From positions 372,001 to 436,000 of the forward strand of contig JAWKHI010000001.1 in assembly GCA_041394885.1 (NCBI GenBank): DNA of 64,000 nt, given 5' to 3'. The notes under the pieces are model-generated. The model was not told where the DNA came from. It searched no databases and saw nothing but the letters and a program-made list of their open reading frames with translations. Source of the DNA: DSOI01 sp041394885. GTDB lineage: Bacteria; Acidobacteriota; Terriglobia; Bryobacterales; Bryobacteraceae. Positions 25,383-34,361 of the stretch are shown here, in pieces. Within the stretch, counting starts at the first letter, position 1, and each line of letters starts with the position of its first letter. Position numbers and translations under genes: made by a program.

Positions 25383-28300
25383 ATGCGAATCAGGATTCTC
25401 GCCTTTTTTGTAGCCAGCACGGCGTTTGCCCAGGTAGCGAGCCTCACCGGCCGCGTCACCGATGCGAGCGGCGCCGTCATCCCCGCCGCCGCCGTGACGG
25501 CGCGCTCCGTGGAAACTGGAATCACTGTCGCCGCCGAGACGACCTCGGAGGGCTACTATACGCTTCCGGCTCTGCAGCCGGGACGCTATGAAGTGACCAT
25601 CACCAAGGATGGATTTGTCCCGGTCCGCCAGACGGGGCTGGAACTCACGGTGCAACAAGTGGCGCGCCTGGACGTAACACTCCAGGTCGGCAGCGTGGCG
25701 GAAACGATCGAAGTGCAGGCGCAGACGCCGCTGCTTGACAGCGAAAGCTCCACGGTCGGCCAAGTGATCGGCAACCGGCAGGTGACCGAGCTTCCGCTAC
25801 TCGGCCGCAACACGTACGCCCTGGCGATGCTGGTTCCGGGAGTGCGGCCGTCGTTCGGCGTGAATAACGTGGTGATCGATCAGATCTCGACAGTGTCGTA
25901 TTCGATCAACGGGCAACGTGCCTCGTCGAACGAGTTCCTTCTGGACGGCGCGCCCAATTCCACGGCGTCTCAGAATCAGCCCGTGATCAACGCGAATCCG
26001 GACATGGTGCAGGAGTTCAAGGTGGAAACCAATTCCTTCAGCGCTGAGTACGGGCGCGCGGCGGGCGGCGTATTCAACGTGGTGACCCGCAGCGGAACGA
26101 ACGACCTCCACTTCACCGCCTACGAATTCTTCCGCAACGACAAGCTCAACGCGAACGACTTTTTCGCCAACCGCAGCGGTACCGAGCGTCCCCCATTCCG
26201 GTTCAACCAGTTCGGCGGGACCGTCGGGGGCCCGGTCTACATCCCGAAAGTCTACGACGGAAGGAACCGGACGTTTTTCTTCTTCAACACGGAATTGGTG
26301 CGCTTCGTGCAGGGAATCACATTCACCGCGGTGGTGCCCGAGCCGGCGCAGTTGGGCGGCGACTTCAGCAACGCGCGGCTGGCCGACGGGCGCAGCGTGA
26401 ACATTTTCGACCCATCCACCACGCGAGCCAATCCCAACGGGACCGGCTTCCTACGCAGCGCATTCCCCGGCAACGTGATCCCGGCCAGCCGGATCGATCC
26501 GGTTGCGGCGAAGGTGATCCCACTGCTTCCCCGCCCCACGCAACCAGGGCAGCCGCTCGGCCGCATCAACTTCACCCGCACCGACGGCAATCGCGTTCCG
26601 AAGGATTCCTACAGCATCCGGGGAGACCACAACTTCACCGCGGCCAACCGGCTGTATCTGCGTTACTCTTATGACGACACGCCGCTGATTCGAGCGTTGG
26701 CTTATGGTGAAGACTTACGGCAGGTTTCGCCCACCGCCGGCCCGCAGGTATTCACGCGGTGGAACGCCGCGCTCGAGGATTCGCATACCTTTTCGCCCAG
26801 CCTGCTCGGAACCGTCCGCTATTCGGTGACGCGGCTGATCAACAATCGGCGCCCGTATTCGGACGGGTTCGATATTACATCGATCGGACTGCCGGCGTAC
26901 TTGAAGGAAGGCATGGTGGATCCGCTCTCGCTGCCTGCCATCAACATCACGGGGCTCTCGCGAACCGGGTCCGTGCCCAACACCGTTGTCGGCGGATTCA
27001 TCGGCGCCACCGACACAATCAACTTCGGGCCCACCACCCATTCGTTCCAGGGTTCCATGTCCAAGACTCTCACCAGCCACACGCTGAAGTTCGGAGGCGA
27101 GTACCGGGTGATTCAGTTCAACACACGCCAGACCGGCGATCAGGCGCATAACTTCGGATTCTCGCCGCAATGGACGCAAGGGCCAAACCCCACGGCGTCT
27201 AGCGCCACGGCGGGCACAGGACTCGCCACTTTCCTGCTCGGCATTCCCACCGGCGCGGTCGCCCCGGTGCCGGCGCTTGCGATGACTACCAAATACAGCG
27301 CGCTGTACGTGCAGGACTCCTGGAAAATCACTCCCGCCTTCACGCTCAATTGGGGATTCCGCTACGAGTTCGAATCGCCACGAACGGACCGGTTCAATCA
27401 ACTTACTAACTTCGATTACAACGCCGCCTCTCCGCTGCGGGCCAGTGGCCTGGATCTGCGCGGTGGACTGACGTTCGTGGGCGTGAATGGCGTATCGCGG
27501 TACAACGCCACACCGGATCGTAATAACTTCGCGCCGCGGATGGGCATCGCGTGGCGCATACGTCCGAAGACCGTCGTTCGCGCCGGCGCGGGCCTGTTCT
27601 ACGCAGCCACCACCGGAATCGGCGGTGGGGCAGCCGCATTCGGCGTGAGCGGTTTCCAGGCGTCCACCGACATCGTGACGAGCCTCGACGGCGTAACACC
27701 GGTGGTCCAGTGGAGCGATCCCTATCCACAGCGTTTCAACTCCCCGAGCGGGTCCTCATTGGGATTGGCGACGCTCGCCGGGCAGAACATCCAGTTCTTC
27801 GACCGGAGTAACTACGTACCTTACAGCGGCCAGTGGAACTTCAACATCCAGCAGGAGCTACCGCTCAACACGCTGTTCGAAGTGGGATACGCGGGTAGCC
27901 GAGGCGTGGGATTCGCACAAGGCCGGACCTGGAATCAACTGCCGGACTCGGCGCTGGCGCTAGGCAACGCATTGCGGCAGCAGGTTCCGAATCCGTTCTT
28001 TGGGCAGATTTCGGTGGGCGCGCTATCACGGCCGACGGTGGCCAGGGCGCAATTGCTACGGCCGTATCCTCATTTCGGCACCGTGGCTTCGCAGAACGCA
28101 AGTTGGGCCAGTTCCAACTATCATGCGCTCGAGGCAAAGGTGGAGAAGCGATACGCGTCTGGACTGAGTGCGCTCGTTTCGTACACATGGTCCAAGTTGA
28201 TGGACTATGGCATCGGACCCTTCGCGGGTGAATCGCTCGGCGCGCACGGGTTCCAGAACAACAACAACCTGGCCGCCGACTGGGCCGTGTCGGCGACCGA

Positions 28301-28829
28301 TCAGACGCATCGAATCCTGTTCAACGCGGTGTACGAAATCCCGTTGTTCAAGACCGGCAACGGAGTGACGCAGAAGTTACTGGGCGGCTGGCAGGTGGGT
28401 GGCATCTGGATGGCCTTCTCGGGTGGTCCGTTGGGAGTGGCGTCGCAGGTGAACAACACGTTCTCACAGGGCGGCGGCCAACGGCCGAATTGGAATGGGC
28501 AGAATCCGTGTCTGGCGAATCCGAGCCCACAGCGATGGCTTGACGCGTCAGTATTCTCGAACCCGGCGGCGTATGCGTTCGGGAACGCACCGAGCACGTA
28601 CGGTGGATGCCGGAGCGACGCAACCAGCCAAGTGGATCTGTCGTTCAACAAGAACACGCGGGTCCGGGAACGGTTGACGCTGCAGTTTCGGGCGGAGATG
28701 TTCAACATCGCGAATACGCCACGGTTTGCACCGCCGAATCAGACGTTTGGCAATCCGCAGTTTGGGGTGGTTGCGGCGCAGGGAAACCTTCCGCGGATCG
28801 TTCAGTTTGGGTTGAAGCTGATTTACTGA
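25383..28829 (+). CDS. Oar-like TonB-dependent outer-membrane receptor
   Basis: The 1148-residue protein has a short signal peptide ending TAFAQ and a carboxypeptidase-regulatory-like domain (about 20-105: LTGRVTDASGAVIPAAAVTA). A plug domain follows (VTELPLLGRNTYALAMLVPG; YSINGQRASSNEFLLDGAPN) and then a very long barrel ending LPRIVQFGLKLIY, with an aromatic final residue. This size and order are typical of the Oar/CarboxypepD-reg TonB receptors expanded in Solibacter. The start at 25383 is supported by GGGAGA 5-10 nt upstream. The substrate is unknown; neighbouring sulfatases suggest oligosaccharides, and the divergent efflux operon suggests metals, but neither is proven. Confidence 0.9.
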   Translation: MRIRILAFFVASTAFAQVASLTGRVTDASGAVIPAAAVTARSVETGITVAAETTSEGYYTLPALQPGRYEVTITKDGFVPVRQTGLELTVQQVARLDVTLQVGSVAETIEVQAQTPLLDSESSTVGQVIGNRQVTELPLLGRNTYALAMLVPGVRPSFGVNNVVIDQISTVSYSINGQRASSNEFLLDGAPNSTASQNQPVINANPDMVQEFKVETNSFSAEYGRAAGGVFNVVTRSGTNDLHFTAYEFFRNDKLNANDFFANRSGTERPPFRFNQFGGTVGGPVYIPKVYDGRNRTFFFFNTELVRFVQGITFTAVVPEPAQLGGDFSNARLADGRSVNIFDPSTTRANPNGTGFLRSAFPGNVIPASRIDPVAAKVIPLLPRPTQPGQPLGRINFTRTDGNRVPKDSYSIRGDHNFTAANRLYLRYSYDDTPLIRALAYGEDLRQVSPTAGPQVFTRWNAALEDSHTFSPSLLGTVRYSVTRLINNRRPYSDGFDITSIGLPAYLKEGMVDPLSLPAINITGLSRTGSVPNTVVGGFIGATDTINFGPTTHSFQGSMSKTLTSHTLKFGGEYRVIQFNTRQTGDQAHNFGFSPQWTQGPNPTASSATAGTGLATFLLGIPTGAVAPVPALAMTTKYSALYVQDSWKITPAFTLNWGFRYEFESPRTDRFNQLTNFDYNAASPLRASGLDLRGGLTFVGVNGVSRYNATPDRNNFAPRMGIAWRIRPKTVVRAGAGLFYAATTGIGGGAAAFGVSGFQASTDIVTSLDGVTPVVQWSDPYPQRFNSPSGSSLGLATLAGQNIQFFDRSNYVPYSGQWNFNIQQELPLNTLFEVGYAGSRGVGFAQGRTWNQLPDSALALGNALRQQVPNPFFGQISVGALSRPTVARAQLLRPYPHFGTVASQNASWASSNYHALEAKVEKRYASGLSALVSYTWSKLMDYGIGPFAGESLGAHGFQNNNNLAADWAVSATDQTHRILFNAVYEIPLFKTGNGVTQKLLGGWQVGGIWMAFSGGPLGVASQVNNTFSQGGGQRPNWNGQNPCLANPSPQRWLDASVFSNPAAYAFGNAPSTYGGCRSDATSQVDLSFNKNTRVRERLTLQFRAEMFNIANTPRFAPPNQTFGNPQFGVVAAQGNLPRIVQFGLKLIY

Positions 28830-28838
28830 GTTCGGGCG

Positions 28839-28861
28839 CGCTTCCGGCTTTGCCGGATGCG
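28839..28861 (+). terminator. Hairpin just after the TonB receptor gene
   Basis: CGC-T-TCCGGC-TTT-GCCGGA-T-GCG forms a 9-pair stem with one T-T mismatch, beginning 10 nt after the stop at 28829. There is no following T-run, so it is either an imperfect terminator or an mRNA-stabilising or REP-like hairpin. The rest of 28862-29048 shows nothing recognisable. Confidence 0.4.
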
Positions 28862-29048
28862 TCACGACCGGTTCGGCGACGGCGGGTTGGGTTGTGCTCG
28901 GGAGGTTACTTTTGAGTCATACGGCTGCGACCGTGCTCAACTCGCGAAAAGCGACGCAGCGTTCGGCGATCACGTCAAATTCGTGGAGGATTCACCCGAG
29001 GCTAAAGAGGCTGTGTAGCTAGCCAGCCGGGCTCACGTCAGGCTATTC

Positions 29049-29428
29049 GTGGAAGGGACCCGGCTCCCTCCCGCGCCAGGAAAAGCAAGGTCCCTTGACG
29101 AATTCAGTAATGGCCAAACGCCATACCTCTCCGGAATCCGCCGCCTTCGCCCGCGAACTGAAAAGCTCCGGGCACGTTACGAATGGAGCCAGGAAGAAGT
29201 GGCGCGGCTGCTGGGCGCCTCCTGGGCCACCGTTTCTCGCTGGGAGCGGCAAACCGTTTCGCCGGCGCCATCGGCGACGCGGTCCCGGCCAAGAACTTCA
29301 CCCGTTTCCTGCTCACGCCCAATGCAGCCCTCCGCGGCTTTCCTCCGCTCGAGTTGCTACAGAGCGCCTATAGTTTCCAGGACCTGCTGGATTTCGTGGA
29401 AAGCGGCAAGAGCGGCGACATGATCTAG
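29049..29428 (+). pseudogene. Frameshifted HTH gene with MbcA/ParS-like tail (antitoxin remnant)
   Basis: One frame (from 29049) encodes a helix-turn-helix, LRARYEWSQEEVARLLGASW followed by ATVSRWERQTVSP. A second frame (shift near 29260) encodes the rest, FTRFLLTPNAALRGFPPLEL then LQSAYSFQDLLDFVESGKSG, ending at 29428. Together they look like one Xre-type regulator with a C-terminal region similar to MbcA/ParS toxin-binding domains. The linker between the two parts is shorter than expected. No RES-type toxin follows; a REP-like repeat comes next. The upstream start is unclear because a third frame also looks coding near 29110-29150. A sequencing indel could also explain it. Confidence 0.6.
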
Positions 29429-29430
29429 CC

Positions 29431-29498
29431 GACCGACTCGCTGACGCTCGCGGCTCACAAACCGAGCTGTTACCGAGCCGCGACCGTAAGGGAGCCGG
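29431..29498. repeat. REP-like extragenic repeat
   Basis: The sequence CGCTGACGCTCGCGGCTC (29439-29456) is followed by GAGCCGCGACCGTAAGGGAG (29475-29494). GCGGCTC and GAGCCGC form an inverted repeat. Read on the minus strand it encodes the spurious peptides LPYGRGSVT and RERQRVGRL, which I recall as a frequent signature of intergenic repeats in Acidobacteria and Planctomycetes. Only one full copy is in this window. Confidence 0.55.
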
Positions 29499-29614
29499 TT
29501 CGCGCAGGCCACAAACCAGACAACGGATTTCAAAGTCAGGACACTAGCTCTGGGCCTTGATGACCTTGGTTCGAATGAGGTCGGGCCCATGCCGGCCGTT
29601 TGCGAACGAGGGTG

Positions 29615-31048
29615 TTACTCGGTGTCCTGGTAGTACGACTTGAGCCGGTAGAGTTCCTTTTCCAGATCCTTACGTACCTTGGCATACTTGGGATCATTGA
29701 CGACGTTCACCATCTCGCGCGGATCTTTCTTCAGATCGAACATTTCCCACTCGGGCGGCGTCGGCTTATCCACGGCGCCTTTCTTACCGAGCGATTGTCC
29801 GTAGTAGTAGATCAGCTTGTGGGTGTCGGTGCGGACGCCATAGTTGGCGGTGACGGTGTGCCCGCCGCCCAGGTGCATCCAGTAGCGGTAGTACATCGAT
29901 TTGCGCCAATCGCGCGGTGTCTTGCCGTCGAGCAATCCGGCGGCGCTGCGGCCTTGCATCCAATCGGGCGCCTTCTGGCCGGCGAGGTCGAGGAAGGTCG
30001 GCGCGAAGTCGATGTTCAGGAACATGTCGCGATTCACCGTGCCGGCCTTGATCCGTTTCGGGTAGCGAATCAGGAACGGCATGCGGAGACACTCTTCGTA
30101 CATGAAGCGCTTGTCGAACCAACCGTGGTCACCGAGGAAGAAGCCCTGGTCGGAGGTGTAGACGACGACGGTGTTGTCGGCGAGCCCTTCCTGATCGAGA
30201 TAGTCGAGGAGGCGTCCGACGTTGTCGTCCACGCTGCGTACGCAGCGCAGGTAATCCTTGATGTAACGCTGGTAGGCCCATTTACGCAGTTCGTGGCCTT
30301 CGAGGCCGGCCGGCCTCTCGGTCTTGAGGTCCGATTTGGTCATGTCATCGCCCACGCGGAGAGTGGCCCGTTGCGCGGCCTGGCTGCGCCTGCTGAGATC
30401 TTCATACAGATTGTCGGGCTCAGGCACGGTTTCGTTCTCGAGCCATTGCTGATACTTGGGCGCCGGCTGCCAGGCGCGGTGTGGGGCTTTTTGGTGCGAC
30501 ATGAGAAAGAACGGCTTGTTCTTGTCGCGGTTCTTGAGGAAGTCCAACGAGAAGTCGCCGATGATATCGGTGCAGTAGCCGTTGTGTTTCTTCCTGCCTT
30601 CGGCGGTGATGAACTCGGGATCGTAGTAGGCGCCCTGGCCGGGCAGCACGTTCCAATAGTTGAACCCTTGCGGCTCTGTCTTGAGGTGCCATTTGCCCAC
30701 CATGCCGGTGTGATAACCGGAGTCCCGCAGCAGGTGGGCGACGTGGGTCTTCTTGGTATCGATCTCGTCGTTGAGGGTGTAGACGCCGTTTTTGTGGCTG
30801 TACTGGCCGGTAAGGATGGCGCCGCGGCTGGGCGTGCAAATCGAATTGGTGCAAAAGCAATTGTCAAAGCGCATACCGCCGCTGGCGATGCGGTCAATCT
30901 GCGGCGTCTTGTTGATCTTGCTCCCGTAGGCGCTGATGGCGTGCGAGGCGTGATCGTCAGACATCATGAACAGGATGTTCGGCGGCTTTCCATTCGATTG
31001 CGCAAACGCGGGCGCAAGCGCGGTGTACAGCAGATCTCGGCGTGTCAT
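29615..31048 (-). CDS. Secreted family-S1 sulfatase
   Basis: The 477-residue enzyme starts with a Tat-type signal (TRRDLLYTALAPAFAQ). It has the calcium Asp pair in NILFMMSDDH and the formylglycine motif NSICTPSRGAILTGQ (Cys type). GKWHLKTEP and the second metal site YTSDQGFFLGDHGWFDK follow. The C-terminal domain ends KELYRLKSYYQDTE. It should hydrolyse sulfate esters, probably on polysaccharides, in the periplasm or outside the cell. The start at 31048 was preferred over 31078 because it puts the twin arginines at the N-terminus and leaves 24 nt to the divergent propeller gene. Confidence 0.9.
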   Translation of the reverse strand: MTRRDLLYTALAPAFAQSNGKPPNILFMMSDDHASHAISAYGSKINKTPQIDRIASGGMRFDNCFCTNSICTPSRGAILTGQYSHKNGVYTLNDEIDTKKTHVAHLLRDSGYHTGMVGKWHLKTEPQGFNYWNVLPGQGAYYDPEFITAEGRKKHNGYCTDIIGDFSLDFLKNRDKNKPFFLMSHQKAPHRAWQPAPKYQQWLENETVPEPDNLYEDLSRRSQAAQRATLRVGDDMTKSDLKTERPAGLEGHELRKWAYQRYIKDYLRCVRSVDDNVGRLLDYLDQEGLADNTVVVYTSDQGFFLGDHGWFDKRFMYEECLRMPFLIRYPKRIKAGTVNRDMFLNIDFAPTFLDLAGQKAPDWMQGRSAAGLLDGKTPRDWRKSMYYRYWMHLGGGHTVTANYGVRTDTHKLIYYYGQSLGKKGAVDKPTPPEWEMFDLKKDPREMVNVVNDPKYAKVRKDLEKELYRLKSYYQDTE

Positions 31049-31072
31049 GTGTACATCGTAATATGAATCTTC

Positions 31073-32680
31073 ATGCACCGTGCACTTTTGCTTTTGCCCG
31101 CGATCACGTTGTTTGCGCAGAACTGGCCACAGGCGGCCGGCCCGAACGGGACCTGGGCGATGGATACGAAAACCGCGCCGGTGCGATGGAGCGTGGCGCG
31201 CGGCGAGAATATTGCGTGGAAGCTACCGCTCCCGAATGGAGGCCAAAGCGGCATCGCGGTATGGGGCGATCGCGCGTTTCTCACCACCTTCGCACCGGGC
31301 GAGAAAACCTTTAGCGCGTCGATCATGGGGATCGCGGTGGACTTGCGCAAGGGCACGATCCTGTGGGAGACGCCGCTCGAAGGCGTGGAGAAGAGCCCGA
31401 TGCTGTACGCCTATTCGGATTCGACGACGCCGTCTCCGGTGACCGACGGGCGGCATGTTTGGTTCTTCAACGCCAGCGGCGAGGTGGCGTGCTTCGATTT
31501 TTCCGGCCGCGCGCAGTGGCGCCGGAAGTTCAAACCGTGGGGCGCGCCGTACCCGTTCAACAAGCAGCACGAGCCGATTCTTTATGGTGACGTCATTCTG
31601 AACGTGGAGCCGCTGGACCCTGTGCCGGGGGACAAGCAGGGATGGAATTACCTGCACGCGATCGACAAGAACACGGGCAAGACGCGCTGGGTGGCCGCCG
31701 ACGCCACCACCACGTACACCACGTCGCGATTCGGGCTGCGCGCCGACGGGTCGCCGGCGGTGCTCACCGGGCGCGGCGGCTGGCATGACGTTCCCGAACG
31801 TCCGGTGGGGCTATCGTTAATCAGCCTGGCCAAGGGCAGCGAAGGCAAGACGCTGTGGCGATTCGTGGCTGGCGACGGCGATGAGCAGGCGCCCACGTGG
31901 CAGTCCCTCTATGTGCTGCATTGGGACCCGCGGTACGCCTATTGGTTCCGCCTGAACCCGGAGGAGTCGCACCTGGTGATCGATGCGCGCAATGGCAATC
32001 TGGTCCGCGAGCAGTCACTCATTCGCGGCGTGGACTACCGGCAGTGGGACGCGGCCCGCGGCGTGCATACGGTGCATCGTAACGTGAATCTGCGCGAGGT
32101 GCGGGACGTGTCTCCGCGCATGAAGCTGGCCGCCGATGAAGTCATCCGGGTGATGCCGGCGTGGCACGCCAACATCGTGGCAGGCGGGTATCACTACTTC
32201 CTGACGTCGACGGCGCACCGGCGAAATCGCAAGCCGCCGAAGGGCAAAGCAGGACCTTCGCACTGCATCGGCAGGGTGAACATCGAGACCGGAAAGGTGG
32301 AGTATCTGGAAGTGCCGGTGACGGTGGTGCGGAAGCCGGGTGCTGCGGACGAGCGTATTTACGGAGTCGCGGTGAAGACGAAGACCTTGAACGCGGAAGG
32401 AGTGGACGTGGCGGCGGAAGAGCGGTCGCGGACCGATGGGTGGGAGATCCCGGCGTTCTGGGGAAGTCCGGTGGCGTTGGGCGGGCGAGTGTATTTCACG
32501 ACGATGCTCGGGATCACGTATGTGGTGGACGCGACGGCGGCGGTGCTCGACGAGAAAGCGCTACTTGCTGTGAACGATTTGGGGGCGTCCGGGGAGACGT
32601 GGTCCTTGAATTCGATTTCGTTTGCGGGGGGACTGATTTATCACCGGACGTCGCGGGAGTTGATTGCGATCGGTCAGTAA
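31073..32680 (+). CDS. Secreted PQQ-type beta-propeller (BamB-like) protein
   Basis: The 535-residue protein has a signal peptide ending LFAQ and repeated propeller blades: GGQSGIAVWGDRAFLTTF, GTILWETPLEG, TDGRHVWFFNASGEVACFDF and GKTRWVAADATT. These match the outer-membrane-assembly-factor-BamB / PQQ-like repeat family. Typical quinoprotein dehydrogenase catalytic motifs and a haem domain are not seen, so a binding role is more likely than dehydrogenase activity. It is divergent from the sulfatase gene with 24 nt between starts, suggesting shared control and a common carbohydrate-related role, which is inference. Confidence 0.8.
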   Translation: MHRALLLLPAITLFAQNWPQAAGPNGTWAMDTKTAPVRWSVARGENIAWKLPLPNGGQSGIAVWGDRAFLTTFAPGEKTFSASIMGIAVDLRKGTILWETPLEGVEKSPMLYAYSDSTTPSPVTDGRHVWFFNASGEVACFDFSGRAQWRRKFKPWGAPYPFNKQHEPILYGDVILNVEPLDPVPGDKQGWNYLHAIDKNTGKTRWVAADATTTYTTSRFGLRADGSPAVLTGRGGWHDVPERPVGLSLISLAKGSEGKTLWRFVAGDGDEQAPTWQSLYVLHWDPRYAYWFRLNPEESHLVIDARNGNLVREQSLIRGVDYRQWDAARGVHTVHRNVNLREVRDVSPRMKLAADEVIRVMPAWHANIVAGGYHYFLTSTAHRRNRKPPKGKAGPSHCIGRVNIETGKVEYLEVPVTVVRKPGAADERIYGVAVKTKTLNAEGVDVAAEERSRTDGWEIPAFWGSPVALGGRVYFTTMLGITYVVDATAAVLDEKALLAVNDLGASGETWSLNSISFAGGLIYHRTSRELIAIGQ

Positions 32681-32943
32681 TGGAATCGGGCCTGGAGAAA
32701 ATCGATCCGATCGTCGGCGACCCGGTAGACCAGCCGATGCTGCTGGGTGATTCGCCTGGACCAACAGCCCCTTAGTTGATATTGCAGGGGCTCAGGCTTG
32801 CCGAGTCCGGAATAGGGATCGCGGAGAACCGCTTCGACCAAATCCAGGGTGCGCACGGCAGCGGCGCGGTCGCTTTTGACGAAGTACCGGAGGTCGGCGA
32901 GGAATTCGGGTTGAAAGACCGCGGATCGCCTACGTTCTCGCAC
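32674..32943 (-). CDS. yoeB: YoeB-type ribosome-dependent mRNA endonuclease toxin
   Basis: From the GTG at 32943 the product has 89 residues, normal for YoeB. Family motifs are FQPEFLADLRYF, the Glu in GKPEPL, the Arg pair in WSRRITQQHRLVYRV and the C-terminal RFHY whose His-Tyr is essential in YoeB. It cleaves mRNA on the ribosome when freed from its antitoxin. GTG starts at 32946 and 32976 are alternatives. It overlaps the yefM stop by 14 nt, the usual order for this family. Its stop overlaps the convergent propeller gene by 7 nt. Confidence 0.9.
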   Translation of the reverse strand: MRERRRSAVFQPEFLADLRYFVKSDRAAAVRTLDLVEAVLRDPYSGLGKPEPLQYQLRGCWSRRITQQHRLVYRVADDRIDFLQARFHY

Positions 32944-33217
32944 CACCGAGGGTCTCGCGCCGCAGTTGTTCGACACTGGAAGGTTTCCCCGTACCCCGCT
33001 CGGCCCGCCGTAGGGCGGTCATCAATCTGCGAGCATTTTTGGGGGATCGCAGCAGGTACGCAGTCTCCATCAGTCCAGCCAACTCAGTGGCGGGGATCAA
33101 GGCAACGTCGCGATCGCCCTTACGGCGCACGATGACGATTTCCTGGTCGTCCACCACTTGATCGAGGACGTTGGCCAAGTTCGCCCGGAGACTGGAATAA
33201 CTCGTTTCGGTCGGCAT
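32930..33217 (-). CDS. yefM: YefM/Phd-type antitoxin and autorepressor
   Basis: The 95-residue protein has the Phd/YefM fold signature: TSYSSLRANLANVLDQVVDD, then EIVIVRRKGDRDVALIPATE and a C-terminal toxin-binding helix (TAYLLRSPKNARRLMTALRR). The start at 33217 has GAGGA about 7 nt upstream; an in-frame ATG at 33235 would put the operator inside the coding start. It neutralises YoeB and represses its own operon. Confidence 0.9.
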   Translation of the reverse strand: MPTETSYSSLRANLANVLDQVVDDQEIVIVRRKGDRDVALIPATELAGLMETAYLLRSPKNARRLMTALRRAERGTGKPSSVEQLRRETLGGART

Positions 33218-33234
33218 TGAAATCCTCGCCTTCA

Positions 33235-33255
33235 TTGTACAAGAAAGTTGTACAA
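33235..33255. promoter_or_regulatory. YefM operator: two TTGTACAA palindromes
   Basis: Two identical palindromes TTGTACAA lie at 33235-33242 and 33248-33255, separated by GAAAG (13 bp centre to centre), directly upstream of yefM. The E. coli YefM-YoeB operator also uses paired TGTACA cores about 12 bp apart, so this is very probably the autoregulatory site. Confidence 0.8.
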
Positions 33256-33262
33256 CCGGTGA

Positions 33263-34336
33263 TCACCCAGCAGACCCGGCGATCCCCACCAATCCCGCGC
33301 CCTCCACCTCCATCCGCTGCAACTGCCCACAGGCGGCGTAGATATCCAGCCCCCGCGGACGCCGCACGAAGCACGGCACGCTGCGCCGGACGATCGCCTG
33401 GAACGCCGCGACCCGGGAATCATCGGGCCGGGCGTACGGGATCCCGGGCCCAGGATTCCATGCGATGAGATTCACTTTGGCGCGCAACTGCCCCACCATA
33501 CCGGCCACACGGCGGGCGTCGGCGTCGCTATCGTTCACATCCCGGAGCAGCACATACTCGAACGTCAGCCGCTCCCAAGGACGCAAAGGATAGGCCCGGC
33601 ACGCGTCCAACAAATCGCTCAGATGATACTTCTTCGTAATCGGCATCAACGCGCGGCGTTGCTCTTCGGTGGACGCGTTGAGGGAAATGGCGAGCTTGGG
33701 CCGGATGGGGGCTGCGCCGAGTTCGGCCATTTTCGGAATGATGCCGGACGTGGATACGGTAATTCTGCGCTCGGAGAGTCCCGCGCCCTCCACCAGCAGA
33801 CGGGTGGCTTTGAGCACATGGCCGAGGTTCAGGAGCGGCTCGCCCTGGCCCATCATCACCACGTTCACCTGGCGCGCGGCCGCATCGAGGGAGTGAAGCC
33901 GGGCGAGCAGCAGTACCTGACCGGCGATTTCGCCCGCGGTGAGATTTCGCTCGAGACCCATCAACGCCGTGAGGCAGAATTTGCAGTCCACCGGACAGCC
34001 CACCTGGGAAGATATGCACAGCGTGTCACGGGACTCCTCGGGCATGAAGACGGCTTCCACGGTGCGGGAGTCGGCGAGTTGCAGCAGGTAGCGTCGTGTT
34101 CCGTCGTTCGAGGAATACTGGGCGTCGACTTCCGGCAGGCCCCATGGGTAGCGGGAAGCCAACTCGTCGCGCAGGGTTTTGGGAAACGTGGTGAGGGCGT
34201 CCCATCCGCCGATGCGGCCCCGGTAGAGAGCATGGTAGACCTGACGCGCGCGATAGGCCGGCTGGCCTTCCAGCAGATGGCCGATTTCGGCAAGATCCAA
34301 CCCAGCGAGGGTGGCGGGCAAATTGGCGCGTGTCAC
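33263..34336 (-). CDS. rlmN: Dual-specificity 23S rRNA/tRNA adenine-C2 methyltransferase
   Basis: The 357-residue radical-SAM enzyme shows YRARQVYHALYRG at the N-terminus, the cluster motif GCPVDCKFCLTALMG (CxxxCxxC) and MGQGEPLLNL. The C-terminal Cys in PCFVRRPRGLDIYAACGQL is the methyl-carrying residue region. It methylates A2503 of 23S rRNA and A37 of some tRNAs. The GTG start at 34336 gives normal length and leaves 25 nt to the divergent peptidase gene; an ATG at 34381 is possible but would overlap that gene. It may therefore share a compact promoter with the M16 peptidase. Confidence 0.9.
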   Translation of the reverse strand: MTRANLPATLAGLDLAEIGHLLEGQPAYRARQVYHALYRGRIGGWDALTTFPKTLRDELASRYPWGLPEVDAQYSSNDGTRRYLLQLADSRTVEAVFMPEESRDTLCISSQVGCPVDCKFCLTALMGLERNLTAGEIAGQVLLLARLHSLDAAARQVNVVMMGQGEPLLNLGHVLKATRLLVEGAGLSERRITVSTSGIIPKMAELGAAPIRPKLAISLNASTEEQRRALMPITKKYHLSDLLDACRAYPLRPWERLTFEYVLLRDVNDSDADARRVAGMVGQLRAKVNLIAWNPGPGIPYARPDDSRVAAFQAIVRRSVPCFVRRPRGLDIYAACGQLQRMEVEGAGLVGIAGSAG

Positions 34337-34361
34337 CGGTTCTTTCAGTCTATCGGATAGA

